From a virus, in IMG/VR virus record IMGVR_UViG_3300028025_003852, positions 1 through 64,000 of that record: a stretch of 64,000 nucleotides of DNA, one strand, 5' to 3'. Both the position numbers and the translations under genes were made by a program. Of the stretch, positions 41,501-52,871 are shown in pieces. Under the pieces are notes generated by a model. It had not been told where the DNA came from. It made no database searches and saw only the letters and a list, made by a program, of their open reading frames with translations. Each line of letters starts with the position of its first letter. The stretch's first letter is position 1.

Positions 41501-41757
41501 TACAGATCTCCTTTAAGTCGGTTTTCATTTGTTAGGAAAGGACGCTCATCAACTATTTCAGTGGCAAACGATTTCATCTTTTCATTGGCTGCTGCATTGT
41601 TTTCAATTTTACTATAGTGGTGTCCACAAAAGAATAGATTACCAGTTGCTCCAGTAACTTTGACATATGCTCCAGCACCGCAAGAGTCACACCTATCTAT
41701 AAGTGTAAGCTGGCGTTCTTGACTTTCTTCTACCGCTGTTTCTTCCATTACTACCAT
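41500..41757 (-). CDS. DUF7455-like zinc protein
   Basis: An 85-residue protein whose middle, IDRCDSCGAGAYVKVTGATG then LFFCGHHYSK, matches a small actinobacterial zinc protein family (DUF7455). Its presence supports an actinobacterial host. Function unknown. Confidence 0.75.
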   Translation of the reverse strand: MVVMEETAVEESQERQLTLIDRCDSCGAGAYVKVTGATGNLFFCGHHYSKIENNAAANEKMKSFATEIVDERPFLTNENRLKGDL

Positions 41758-41767
41758 TTTACACCTC

Positions 41768-41944
41768 TTACTTGTCTGTTGAATAGAATCCGCTACCCTT
41801 GAAGGAAACGCCTATATTAGAGTATAGCCGTTTTCTGGCAGTATTGCAAGTCTGACACATAGATTCTTGATCTCTTTTGTCAAAGCCTCTAGCTTCAACT
41901 ATAATTTCATCACATGTCTTACACAAAAATTCGTACAGTGGCAT
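41768..41944 (-). CDS. FmdB-like zinc-ribbon protein
   Basis: A 58-residue FmdB-family regulatory-type zinc ribbon: [24 protein letters not shown] and a C-terminal [12 protein letters not shown]. The start at 41944 is fixed by the family N-terminus and lies inside the end of the PaaA-like gene (26-base overlap). Its ribbon (CKTCDE ... [10 protein letters not shown]) is strikingly like the N-terminus of that neighbour. Confidence 0.85.
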   Translation of the reverse strand: MPLYEFLCKTCDEIIVEARGFDKRDQESMCQTCNTARKRLYSNIGVSFKGSGFYSTDK

Positions 41945-42935
41945 TAGTTTTTTCCTTATAAATCTTATCTGAGTAAACACGAGCAGCATCTCTAACCCAT
42001 GCACCATCTTCGTGAGCTTCTTTGCGTCGTGCAAGACGAATTGTGTTAGCTGCACCATGACCAGCCAGGACTTGATGAAACTCTGTCCAGTCTAACTCTC
42101 CAAAATCAAAGTGTCCTCGTTCTTCATTCCACTTAATGTCAGGGTCAGGCAAGGTGACACCTAGTATCTTAGCTTGCGGAACGAGCATGTCTACAAAACG
42201 TTGACGAAGTTCGTCATTACTAAAACGTTTTATTTTCCAGTCCATGCTTTGTTGAGAATTAGGAGAGTTGTCGTCTGGTGGTCCGAACATCATGAGTGCA
42301 GGAGCGTACCAACGATTTACTGATTCTTGTGCCATTTTTTTCTGTGCATCTGTGCCTCGCATAAGGTGCAGTAATATCTCAAACCCTTGACGCTGATGGA
42401 ACGACTCTTCTTTACAGATACGAACCATTGCTCGTCCGTATGGACCATATGATGCACGACACAGCGGCACTTGATTGCAAATAGCAGCACCATCAACCAG
42501 CCAGCCGATGGATCCCATATCTGCCCAGGTCGGGGTGGGGTAGTTGAAGATTGATGAGTATTTAGCTGTTCCAGTAATAAGCTGATCAAACATTGTTTCC
42601 CGATCAGTACCTAGAGTCTGTGCTGCGGAGTATAAGTAAAGACCGTGACCTGCTTCATCCTGAACCTTAGCCATTAAAATTGCTTTGCGTTTTAAGCTAG
42701 GTGCTCTGCTAATCCAGTTTGCCTCTGGTTGCATACCAATAATCTCGGAGTGCGCGTGCTGAGAAATCTGACGAATGAGCGTCTTTCGATACCCCTCGGG
42801 CATCCAGTCTGTCGGCTCGACCCGCTGTTCGTTAGCTAGTAACTTATCAAAAAACTTTACATTACAATTTTGACAAACAGATTCTTGATCAGTTGTTTCA
42901 TTGCAAGTCTTGCATATAAACTCAGATGTCATCAT
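41919..42935 (-). CDS. paaA: PaaA-like di-iron oxygenase subunit with N-terminal zinc ribbon
   Basis: A 338-residue protein. From about residue 40 it follows PaaA, the catalytic subunit of phenylacetyl-CoA epoxidase: [96 protein letters not shown]. Iron-ligand candidates are E64, E94 and H97 (DEAGH) and E177 and H180 (EESFH), so the centre looks intact. Residues 1-25 are an added ribbon (C8, C11, C21, C24) like the FmdB neighbour. No PaaB, C, D or E is seen. Start chosen by a GGAAAAAG site. Confidence 0.9.
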   Translation of the reverse strand: MMTSEFICKTCNETTDQESVCQNCNVKFFDKLLANEQRVEPTDWMPEGYRKTLIRQISQHAHSEIIGMQPEANWISRAPSLKRKAILMAKVQDEAGHGLYLYSAAQTLGTDRETMFDQLITGTAKYSSIFNYPTPTWADMGSIGWLVDGAAICNQVPLCRASYGPYGRAMVRICKEESFHQRQGFEILLHLMRGTDAQKKMAQESVNRWYAPALMMFGPPDDNSPNSQQSMDWKIKRFSNDELRQRFVDMLVPQAKILGVTLPDPDIKWNEERGHFDFGELDWTEFHQVLAGHGAANTIRLARRKEAHEDGAWVRDAARVYSDKIYKEKTNATVRIFV

Positions 42936-43116
42936 TGTCTTTTTCCTTTTGTCTTTCAAATATAACTATTTTTCCTGGGGCAACGTCATCATAAAGATGT
43001 CTCCATTGCGATATGTCCCAGCGTTGTTTTGTTGCATAATTTGCAGCCATAGCATAGTCATTGCAATAGATAATGTATCTTGCTCTTGTATCTTCACCGT
43101 GATATGTTTTAGCCAT
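42922..43116 (-). CDS. Hypothetical protein
   Basis: A 64-residue protein ([33 protein letters not shown]), basic and aromatic. TATAAT ends five bases before the ATG. It overlaps the PaaA-like start, so both are likely on one transcript. Function unknown. Confidence 0.65.
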   Translation of the reverse strand: MAKTYHGEDTRARYIIYCNDYAMAANYATKQRWDISQWRHLYDDVAPGKIVIFERQKEKDNDDI

Positions 43117-43122
43117 ACCTAA

Positions 43123-43905
43123 TTATACCGTATAGAGCCTAGCAAAATCAAGTGTGTTCTTTAGAAGTTTATTTCTTTTCTTCTTTCTCTTTGTCTTTGT
43201 ATTAATTTCTGCAACAACATATCCATCAAAGCCAATGTCTCTAAGATATTCTAAAGTTTCTTTTACTGGCTGTGTTCCTTTTCCTGGTACCAGGTGTTCA
43301 TCAAATATGTGAAACTTATCTTTTTGACTATGACCATCACAAAGATGAACGTGCTTTAGAGAATTACCCCAAGACTTTGCCAGATCAAGAGCATTGGATC
43401 CCTGTGAAGCTGAATGAGAAAAATCTAATGTTCTTGATCTAATGTTTTCAGACTCTGGGTTCCACGATGGATAGAAAACATCAAACTCTTTTCCACGAAT
43501 ATTCCAGCCAAACATATTCTCAACAGCAACAATAAGGCCATAGGTGTCTTCTATTGACTCTATAATCTTTTTAAAGTTGTTTCTGTAAACTACCTGCCAC
43601 TTGTATGGTGGGTGAACAACTATCGTAGTTGCCCCAACTGCATTTGCCAGCTCTGCTGTTTTAGTTAGCTTATCTTGCGGAAGTCTTCCAAATACTTTTG
43701 AGGTCATTATTAGTACTGGAGAGTGTATGGATAAAACTGGATGATTGTATTTCTTAATTAATTTATTTATTGTGTCAGCATTCTGAGTATCTTTATCTGC
43801 TGTCACCATAACCTCAACTCCATCAAATCCAAGTTCAGAACCTAATTTGAAAGCTGATTCTAGTCCTAGCGGATAAACGCTAGTTGAGCTTAAGCCAATC
43901 TTCAT
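43123..43905 (-). CDS. Sugar-phosphate isomerase/epimerase-like TIM barrel
   Basis: A 260-residue member of the xylose-isomerase-like / endonuclease IV superfamily: KIGLSSTSVYPLGLESAFKL, GFDGVEVMVTADK, VLSIHSPV, TIVVHPPYKW, VAVENMFGW, TLDFSHSAS, HVHLCDGHSQ and GYVVAEINTK place the metal-binding Glu, Asp and His residues on the barrel strands. An AP endonuclease is the alternative, but the sequence favours sugar metabolism. TGATATAAT lies nine bases before the ATG. Confidence 0.8.
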   Translation of the reverse strand: MKIGLSSTSVYPLGLESAFKLGSELGFDGVEVMVTADKDTQNADTINKLIKKYNHPVLSIHSPVLIMTSKVFGRLPQDKLTKTAELANAVGATTIVVHPPYKWQVVYRNNFKKIIESIEDTYGLIVAVENMFGWNIRGKEFDVFYPSWNPESENIRSRTLDFSHSASQGSNALDLAKSWGNSLKHVHLCDGHSQKDKFHIFDEHLVPGKGTQPVKETLEYLRDIGFDGYVVAEINTKTKRKKKRNKLLKNTLDFARLYTV

Positions 43906-43914
43906 ATCAATACT

Positions 43915-43923
43915 ATTATATCA
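43915..43923 (-). promoter_or_regulatory. Extended -10 promoter TGATATAAT
   Basis: TGATATAAT with nine bases to the ATG of the TIM-barrel gene. Confidence 0.6.
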
Positions 43924-43961
43924 GGTCGTTGTCCTAGTTAAATTTTCTATAAATATTTTTG

Positions 43962-44930
43962 CTACGTTTTTCCAGGGTATTTTTTGACAGAGTCTGAAAC
44001 CTTTGCACGATTTAATCTAGAAGCTTTTCTGATTGCCTTATCTATTTCGTCTTCAGACTTTATTAAATACCCATTAACATTATTTTCGATAATTGTCTTT
44101 GGTCCAGTAACATTGTATGCAACAACTGGGGTTCCACATGCCATGCTTTCAATCATCACAATTCCGAAGGTATCGAAAAGACTTGGGAAAAAGAATACGT
44201 CTGCTGAGGCATACCAAGATCTTAGTTTGCTGTTTTCTACTTTGCCAACAAACCTTACCCCTGGATATTTGATTTTAAGTTTTTCTAAGTAAGGACCATC
44301 ACCAATTAATACACACTCATATCTTTCATCTAAAGAAAGTTTACAAAACTGTTTTAAGTTTTTTTCTTTGCTTACTCTGCTTACACATAGAAGAACTGTT
44401 TTTTCAGACCTGGTCTTCTTCTCTTTAAAAAAGAATTTAGAGCTGTCTATTCCTCTAGACCAAACAACAAGCTTATTTTTAAACCTTTTATTTTTTAGGG
44501 TATCCCTTACATCTTTGTTTGTTACCAAAATTTTTTCACTCGATTCGTGAAACCATCTCATTGTTTCCCATGTAATGTCTTCTGGAATATAGAAGAGATC
44601 TTTCATCATGTGCGGAAAGTTTGTATGAAAACTTGTATTGTGCTTTTTCTTTTTTATTTGACAATAATTTTTGCCAGCTAGACCGATTGGGCCTTCAGTG
44701 GCAATGTGAATATAATCAGGACCATAATCGTCGATCATCTTAAAGATACTTATTGGTATAGCCAACGATATATCTTTATAAAAAGAAAGGTTGATGCTCT
44801 TGAATAGTCCTGGATGTATTACATATACATCGTATTTCTTTTCAAGTTGTTTTATTAAATTTTTTAGTGTTGTAACTACCCCGTTTGTTTGAGGCGACCA
44901 TGCATCTGTTAATATTAAAATTTTTTCCAT
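43962..44930 (-). CDS. GT4 glycosyltransferase
   Basis: A 322-residue GT-B enzyme of the GT4 mannosyltransferase/sulfoquinovosyltransferase type: KILILTDAWSPQTNGVVTTL, IHIATEGPIGLAGKNYC, TSFHTNFPHMMKD, VVWSRGIDSSKF, RVSKEKNLKQF and FPSLFDTFGIVMIESMACGT (donor site). ATG at 44930 fits the family start and follows a TGATACAAT box by five bases. That box lies at the very end of tRNA-Gly. Substrate unknown; with the isomerase downstream it may form a small sugar module. Confidence 0.88.
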   Translation of the reverse strand: MEKILILTDAWSPQTNGVVTTLKNLIKQLEKKYDVYVIHPGLFKSINLSFYKDISLAIPISIFKMIDDYGPDYIHIATEGPIGLAGKNYCQIKKKKHNTSFHTNFPHMMKDLFYIPEDITWETMRWFHESSEKILVTNKDVRDTLKNKRFKNKLVVWSRGIDSSKFFFKEKKTRSEKTVLLCVSRVSKEKNLKQFCKLSLDERYECVLIGDGPYLEKLKIKYPGVRFVGKVENSKLRSWYASADVFFFPSLFDTFGIVMIESMACGTPVVAYNVTGPKTIIENNVNGYLIKSEDEIDKAIRKASRLNRAKVSDSVKKYPGKT

Positions 44931-44935
44931 AGTTA

Positions 44936-44944
44936 ATTGTATCA
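44936..44944 (-). promoter_or_regulatory. Extended -10 promoter TGATACAAT, leaderless
   Basis: TGATACAAT directly after the 3' end of tRNA-Gly, five bases before the GT4 start. Confidence 0.55.
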
Positions 44945-44945
44945 T

Positions 44946-45019
44946 TGGAGGGAATGGAGAGAATCGAACTCTCACCTTCAGTTTGGAAGACTGAGGCACT
45001 ACCACTATGCAACATTCCC
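44946..45019 (-). tRNA. tRNA-Gly (UCC)
   Basis: Acceptor GGGAATG/CATTCCC, anticodon stem TCAGT/ACTGA with loop CTTCCAA (anticodon TCC), T-arm GAGAG-TTCGATT-CTCTC, encoded CCA. Confidence 0.95.
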
Positions 45020-45022
45020 AGA

Positions 45023-45067
45023 CCCTGTCCCAGTGAATGGTTCTTATGGGTCATGCTAGGGACAGGG
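45023..45067. terminator. Perfect 9-bp hairpin beside tRNA-Gly
   Basis: CCCTGTCCC (45023-45031) pairs with GGGACAGGG (45059-45067), loop 27 bases. It lies between the stop of the minus-strand gene at 45077 and the tRNA. No T-run in the minus direction, so either a U-less terminator or a processing site. Confidence 0.45.
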
Positions 45068-45076
45068 AGCCTTTTA

Positions 45077-45247
45077 TTAAATCAGAATTTTAAATACAGG
45101 GCAACATGGATCTCCGCCCTCTTCCCAATCCTGCATCTCATCATCTGTCATATATGGATCACCGTCATGAGTATGACAAAATCCTTCGCTAATCCATCCC
45201 TGGTCAATACCAATTTGTGCCCAGTCGTTGAATTCCATTTTAGCCAT
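45077..45247 (-). CDS. Conserved small phage protein
   Basis: A 56-residue acidic protein: EFNDWAQIGIDQGWISEGFC, HTHDGDPYMTDDE and GGDPCCPVFKI. The pattern 'W.xIGxDxGW...CxTHDG' is common in actinophage small proteins of unknown function. ATG at 45247 is preceded by an AAAGG site and overlaps the HNH gene. Confidence 0.7.
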   Translation of the reverse strand: MAKMEFNDWAQIGIDQGWISEGFCHTHDGDPYMTDDEMQDWEEGGDPCCPVFKILI

Positions 45248-45764
45248 TCTTATACCTTTCAAGTATTTCTTTTGCCCAGTTTACCAGATCTTCAACTCTT
45301 TGTCCAGATGGCTGGCTAGAAACCCATAGCTCAAGGTTTTCTATTCTATTGTCATTGCGAACACCATTGATATGATGAACATTTTCTCCTGGAAACAGTG
45401 CTCTTCCTAAATATTCTTCCATAATAAATCTGTGTTGAGACTGCATTTCGTATTTTCCATTTACTCTGCGAGTTCTACGAATATACCCAGACTCGTGCTT
45501 AAACCAGTCGTTCCACTCCCCTGGACGCTGATATTTAATTGGCTGAAGCTTACCAAACTTTTTCATTTGATAGTTGTGTCCAGAACAAAGATTGTTTCCT
45601 TTATGTGGTTTGTGGCAACCTTCAAAGGTACATGTATCCAGTCTTGCACCTTCTCTAGGACGCAATTTGCGAAGGTTTTCTCCACGAAGACTCATTTTAT
45701 AATGAGATTGGCAAAGATCCTTTGCGTAAGGCTTTCTGATACATTCACTAAAAGAGCACTTCAT
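45240..45764 (-). CDS. HNH endonuclease with two N-terminal Cys/His fingers
   Basis: A 174-residue protein. Residues 1-70 hold two similar fingers (CSFSECIRKPYAKDLCQSHY and CTFEGCHKPHKGNNLCSGHN). The C-terminal part is HNH_3-like: HRFIMEEYLGRALFPGENVH, HINGVRNDNRIENLELWVSS. Likely a free-standing homing nuclease between tRNA-Gly and the ribonucleotide reductase genes. A TATACT box lies six bases before the ATG. Confidence 0.87.
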   Translation of the reverse strand: MKCSFSECIRKPYAKDLCQSHYKMSLRGENLRKLRPREGARLDTCTFEGCHKPHKGNNLCSGHNYQMKKFGKLQPIKYQRPGEWNDWFKHESGYIRRTRRVNGKYEMQSQHRFIMEEYLGRALFPGENVHHINGVRNDNRIENLELWVSSQPSGQRVEDLVNWAKEILERYKNG

Positions 45765-45797
45765 TTATTTAGTATAGCATATTTTCTATGTTATTGG

Positions 45798-48859
<3,062 letters not shown>

Positions 48860-48873
<14 letters not shown>

Positions 48874-49246
48874 TAAAAATCTCCAACCTTTCACGAATTG
48901 TTTCTACATCTTCTGGTGTTCCAAATATTTCTATCATGCCAAGAATTGGAACATCTGTTTTCTTAGCAATCAGTTTGGCAGCCTTGCAGTAGTCTTTGCC
49001 AAAATTAGTATTGCCAAATCCAACGACTGCCTTTAGCAATTCTCTATTTGTTTTAATATTTAGAAAGGTTGCTACTGGTCTTGGGATGGCATAATCATTT
49101 TTACCACCGCCATAGGTTGGTACAAAAAGAACGTACTCACGAGTAGCAAATGGAAGCTCCTCAACTGAGTACGATCTATCATACCCTAACTTTTCAACAA
49201 AACGTTTGGTGTTGCCAGAACGGTTTGAGAAGTATACTATATCCAT
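48860..49246 (-). CDS. nrdI: NrdI flavodoxin
   Basis: A 128-residue flavodoxin-like Nrd[19 protein letters not shown] (phosphate loop), [10 protein letters not shown] and [17 protein letters not shown] (FMN loops). NrdI oxidises the Mn centre of NrdF. It overlaps nrdE by 14 bases; order is nrdI-nrdE-nrdF, the usual class Ib operon without nrdH. Confidence 0.93.
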
Positions 49247-49255
49247 TATACCAAC

Positions 49256-51040
49256 CTAAATTAAATCAAAATTTTCCAAATAGCTTTTAACTTTATCTGG
49301 CATAGGTTTATATTGTATCACGTTGTCTGCCTGTTCGTCAACTTTGGATTTTGGTCTATCCTTGAATGTATGAATCTCAACTACCTGGTTTGTCAGTCGT
49401 GGCGTGTGAGAGATTGCCCCATAGATAGCACCACAGACAGCATCTGCAAGGTCCTTAGAAGACTTTCTGGGGTGGTCAACTTTGTTGCCCCTCATAATCT
49501 TTAGCTCTGTAAGCTCTTCAAACAATAGATCAATTGCTGGCATTGCTAGCCTGTCTTCATAGATAAGCATAGCCATATCCTCGTAGTGCTTCTTGGCAAC
49601 AGATACTGTTTCAGTTCTCATACCGACCTGCTTCAACTCATTCTGAATATCAAATGACTGCCAGCGGTCAAAGCTAACCATACCAATATCAAAGCCTAGA
49701 CGACGAAGGTTCTGAATCCACTGCTTTACCTCTGAAAGGTTGACTGGCCCCTCCACCTTTGGCTCCCACCATGCCACAGCGTCTACCACTACAATTGGTG
49801 CCACCTGCTGATAGTCCTTGATTACTTGAATGTTTACCCATTTATCCACATGTGCAATTGCCACGGCACACTTGTCATGTTTCTGTGCAAGGTCAGCATG
49901 TACAAAATACTTCTTGTCTGGATCTGGAACAAAGGTTGAATCAAATCTTCTATACGTATCAAGAGGGTTTCGTAGAGACATGGCAGACCTAACCTTTTCT
50001 GTCTGCTTAAAGAATCTATCCGAAGAGAATGTAGGGATGCAGGCAAATCGCATCATAGCATCCCCCAAGTCAGTGTAGAATGCTAGCTTAAAGTCATCAA
50101 TCTTTCTTGTTGGATTTACTGCCCATGTAGGTCTCTTCAATGCAAAGACTCCTGGGTACTTATAGCTAATAATGTTATCTTCTTCCCATTCGATCTCTAG
50201 ACTATTACCCTCGGCATTTTCTGGAAGATCTGGATTCATAATAAACTTATGAGTCTTTAGGATAGCCTCTTTTTCAGCGATAACATCATCGTATCTTTGA
50301 GAGATAAAGTCTCCTGGATATCGTGGAAATGATAGCAGTGCAACCTTTCCAAGATCTGGGAAACGAGAATCTACTGATGCACGAAACGCCTTGTAAATAT
50401 TGTCAGCAGTTTTACCTTGGTCATTTCCAGTTGCAACCTCCTGAGCAAAGCCAGAAATCTCGTCAAGAACAGCTAGAAGAAGGTTTAGTCCTTCATGGCT
50501 CTCTCGTTCTGAGTGACCAGAGTAAACCGTAATGGCATGATCAAACTCAATCGAGTCTGCCTTAGCATAGAAGCGACCAGCAAACCAGGGAGAACGCTCA
50601 ATCTTATTCTTGAATCCCTTAAAGAATACGTTCTTAGCCTGCTGTGCGTTGATCGCTACGTTAATAATATCAATAGCATCGCCAGAAGGCTTGCCAAAGT
50701 ATCTTGCTGGATCTTTCAAACATAAAAGCTTATACACAATGTACGCACAAGCTACTGTTGATGTGAAGTCTTTTCCACTACCCTTTCCGAGCTGTAGAAT
50801 TACCTCGTTCTTTGTGTACTTCTTGTAATACCTTGTTCCTTTTTCAGCACCGAGCAGCTCTACTAAATCTTCAAGCTTATAGATTTGGCTCATGGCCTCA
50901 ACGATGTCATACTGAGTTTCAGAAAGTGGTGGCTGACCAAGAAAGTCTTCGCCTTCTACAAATGTCTTGGCGTCTACTGGAGTTTCGATAAAGTTATCTG
51001 CCTTTAGAACTTCAAGGAACTCACTAAACATCTCTGACAA
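49256..51040 (-). CDS. terL: Terminase large subunit
   Basis: A 594-residue packaging motor. ATPase: Walker A LGKGSGKDF at residues 84-92, Walker B LLLAVLDEISG. Nuclease: VHADLAQKHDKCAVAIAHV, VSFDRWQSFD and DLADAVCGAIYG supply the acidic residues of an RNase-H-like site. TTG at 51040 follows a GAGG site at good spacing; ATG at 51031 is the alternative. Overlaps the small-subunit gene by 17 bases. Confidence 0.93.
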   Translation of the reverse strand: MSEMFSEFLEVLKADNFIETPVDAKTFVEGEDFLGQPPLSETQYDIVEAMSQIYKLEDLVELLGAEKGTRYYKKYTKNEVILQLGKGSGKDFTSTVACAYIVYKLLCLKDPARYFGKPSGDAIDIINVAINAQQAKNVFFKGFKNKIERSPWFAGRFYAKADSIEFDHAITVYSGHSERESHEGLNLLLAVLDEISGFAQEVATGNDQGKTADNIYKAFRASVDSRFPDLGKVALLSFPRYPGDFISQRYDDVIAEKEAILKTHKFIMNPDLPENAEGNSLEIEWEEDNIISYKYPGVFALKRPTWAVNPTRKIDDFKLAFYTDLGDAMMRFACIPTFSSDRFFKQTEKVRSAMSLRNPLDTYRRFDSTFVPDPDKKYFVHADLAQKHDKCAVAIAHVDKWVNIQVIKDYQQVAPIVVVDAVAWWEPKVEGPVNLSEVKQWIQNLRRLGFDIGMVSFDRWQSFDIQNELKQVGMRTETVSVAKKHYEDMAMLIYEDRLAMPAIDLLFEELTELKIMRGNKVDHPRKSSKDLADAVCGAIYGAISHTPRLTNQVVEIHTFKDRPKSKVDEQADNVIQYKPMPDKVKSYLENFDLI

Positions 51041-51557
51041 CTGTAATTACCTCACTCTCTTTTGCCACATTAGAAAGTCTACGCATAATCTCGTCACGTA
51101 CCTGTGGATATTCAGAGGCAATGTCTTTTAGAATATTAACAAGAACCTCTTGCTTTCTTTCGATCTCTAGCATTTCCTCAGCAAGCTCCTTGTTTTCAAG
51201 CAGTCCTGCCTTCTGTAGCATTTCAATACGTCTAGACTCGATGTCCAGCACCAACTTGATTCCTGCGTTTTTTGCACTAAGATTAGCAGTTGTGGTTGCG
51301 TCGTCAATAACCTCATATGCTTTTTGAATTAGCTTAGTATAGTGTGTGTCTGCAGCAACAAGTGCTTCTTTTGCACGAGCACGAATAGCTGCATTATCTG
51401 CAGCCATGTACTGCCACTCTTTAATATGTGCAACAACCTTTTGCCTTGGAATTGAAAGCTCTTTAGAGATTTGAGTGGGGTCGTTACCCTCTAGGTACTT
51501 GCCCACAACCTTGTTTACTTCATCAAGGTGTTCAACTATCTTCTGTTCGTCTGACAC
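51024..51557 (-). CDS. Probable terminase small subunit
   Basis: A 177-residue protein starting at GTG behind a strong GGAGG site. Residues 15-55 hold a helix-turn-helix (DPTQISKELSIPRQKVVAHI), followed by long helices (HYTKLIQKAYEVIDDATTTA, LEIERKQEVLVNILKDIASE). Domain order and location next to terL support a DNA-recognising small terminase. Confidence 0.78.
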   Translation of the reverse strand: MSDEQKIVEHLDEVNKVVGKYLEGNDPTQISKELSIPRQKVVAHIKEWQYMAADNAAIRARAKEALVAADTHYTKLIQKAYEVIDDATTTANLSAKNAGIKLVLDIESRRIEMLQKAGLLENKELAEEMLEIERKQEVLVNILKDIASEYPQVRDEIMRRLSNVAKESEVITVVRDV

Positions 51558-51843
51558 GCTTCTTCCTCCTTACAGGGAGCTTTTTGACACGATCAATATA
51601 GAAGGCACGGAACGCACCAATTTGACCCTTGTTCATTTCTCTACACTCAATCCAGGAAACGCCAGTCTCGACATTTGTTGTGAGAGAGGTAAACGTAAAG
51701 GTGGTTCCATACTCACCCATAATCTTAATAAGTTCACCAGCAATAATTGTTTTACCATTTGGCAATACCGCTTCATATTCACGGCTAAACTCAATTGGAG
51801 GCTTGGTTGGCTTTCCATAAATAACCTTGCGAGGACGACCCAT
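51532..51843 (-). CDS. Hypothetical basic protein
   Basis: A 103-residue protein with an AT-hook-like MGRPRK start, a beta-rich middle (SREYEAVLPNGKTIIAGELI) and a very basic end (VKKLPVRRKKRVRR). Probably binds nucleic acid. Overlaps the small terminase by 26 bases. Confidence 0.65.
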   Translation of the reverse strand: MGRPRKVIYGKPTKPPIEFSREYEAVLPNGKTIIAGELIKIMGEYGTTFTFTSLTTNVETGVSWIECREMNKGQIGAFRAFYIDRVKKLPVRRKKRVRRTEDS

Positions 51844-52136
51844 TATTCTCCTGCCAATCTTTTAATTTCATCGTTAATGTAGAATACTGCTTTTTGTAAA
51901 TCTTCAACTTGCTTTGTCTTAATGCTTTTATTTGAATCTTCTTTTAGTCCTGCTCGCCAAAGGTATTTAATGGCATTGCCAACATTAAAGTTACGATGAC
52001 GTGTAATATCTATACACTCTACACCAGAGGGGTCAGAGGTATAGTGATCTGGGTGATTGACCATGTCAATCTCGTGATTGAAAGCATTGGCCATATCATA
52101 GTATTGTACGAAACGTTCTTCGTTTGAAACTGTCAT
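51843..52136 (-). CDS. DUF3310 family protein
   Basis: A 97-residue protein with HPDHYTSDPSGVECIDITRH and NVGNAIKYLWRAGLKEDS, the DUF3310 signature found in many phages, sometimes labelled a nucleotide kinase. True activity unknown. Its ATG overlaps the stop of the small HTH gene. Confidence 0.85.
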   Translation of the reverse strand: MTVSNEERFVQYYDMANAFNHEIDMVNHPDHYTSDPSGVECIDITRHRNFNVGNAIKYLWRAGLKEDSNKSIKTKQVEDLQKAVFYINDEIKRLAGE

Positions 52137-52273
52137 TATCGTTTTGATTTCCTTAATCCAAATTTAGCAAGGTAGACATAGATTGTTTCAACAGATACAC
52201 CGCACTCTTTAGCAATGTCTACTGGTGCTTTACGATCTACGTGGAAGCGTTTACGCAACCAATTCTCATTCAT
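52136..52273 (-). CDS. Minimal helix-turn-helix protein
   Basis: A 45-residue protein: LRKRFHVDRKAPVDIAKECG then VSVETIYVYLAKFGLRKSKR form a single HTH. Similar in size and layout to the protein at 14303-14482. Located between RuvC-like and DUF3310 genes. Possibly a regulator or a DNA-end-binding protein. Confidence 0.7.
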   Translation of the reverse strand: MNENWLRKRFHVDRKAPVDIAKECGVSVETIYVYLAKFGLRKSKR

Positions 52274-52283
52274 ATACAGTTTA

Positions 52284-52871
52284 CTAGCCATTAGCAGTTT
52301 TGTCAACCTTCTCCCAATTATTAATAGCCCAATGACCTATGGCAATTGCATCAGCAACATCATCATCATTAACAGATTTGTCATAATAGGCATTAACAAA
52401 GTTGATTGTTTTTTGTTTTCTAAACTCTCTTTCACGAGCCTTGTACCATGCAACAGACTTTCCTGGATTGACATCTGCCATTTCCTTCTTTTCAATTTTG
52501 CTAAGAATTTTGTTTCCAATAAAACTTTGCCATGTTATAGGATTTACCGATCCAGCAACAGGAATTTTATTTATTCCAGCTGCACCCAGGATTGCTCCTT
52601 GCACTAGTGCTAGATCAGCCACTGTCTTTGGACTGTTCATGAAGACTGTATGCTCAATTACGATTGTGCTACCGCCTACCTTTTCAAGAAAAACAGATAG
52701 CTTTCTAGATGCATCCTGAACCTTTTGATAAACAGTTTTGCCTTCAAAGTTTATCTTGCCATGCATAATAAGTTTCTTATCTTCAAACACTGCAAAGGCT
52801 ATGCTATTTGTACTTGCATCAATAGACAAAATCTTTTTAGGTGGTTGATTAATCAAGCTCAAGTTTACCAT
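52284..52871 (-). CDS. RuvC-like Holliday junction resolvase
   Basis: A 195-residue RNase-H-fold nuclease. Catalytic acidic residues: ILSIDASTNSIAFAVF (Asp), STIVIEHTVFMN (Glu) and VNDDDVADAIAIGHWA (Asp pair). It would resolve recombination or replication junctions before packaging. ATG at 52871 has an AAGG site nine bases upstream. Overlaps the zinc-finger gene. Confidence 0.87.
   Translation of the reverse strand: MVNLSLINQPPKKILSIDASTNSIAFAVFEDKKLIMHGKINFEGKTVYQKVQDASRKLSVFLEKVGGSTIVIEHTVFMNSPKTVADLALVQGAILGAAGINKIPVAGSVNPITWQSFIGNKILSKIEKKEMADVNPGKSVAWYKAREREFRKQKTINFVNAYYDKSVNDDDVADAIAIGHWAINNWEKVDKTANG

Noticed and set aside
43123-43905. Reading the TIM barrel as endonuclease IV
   Set aside because: Some shared fold residues exist, but the strand motifs and lack of the full three-zinc ligand set favour a sugar isomerase/epimerase.
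44945-45319. Plus-strand ORF across tRNA-Gly
   Set aside because: Antisense to tRNA-Gly and the small conserved gene; no initiation signal.
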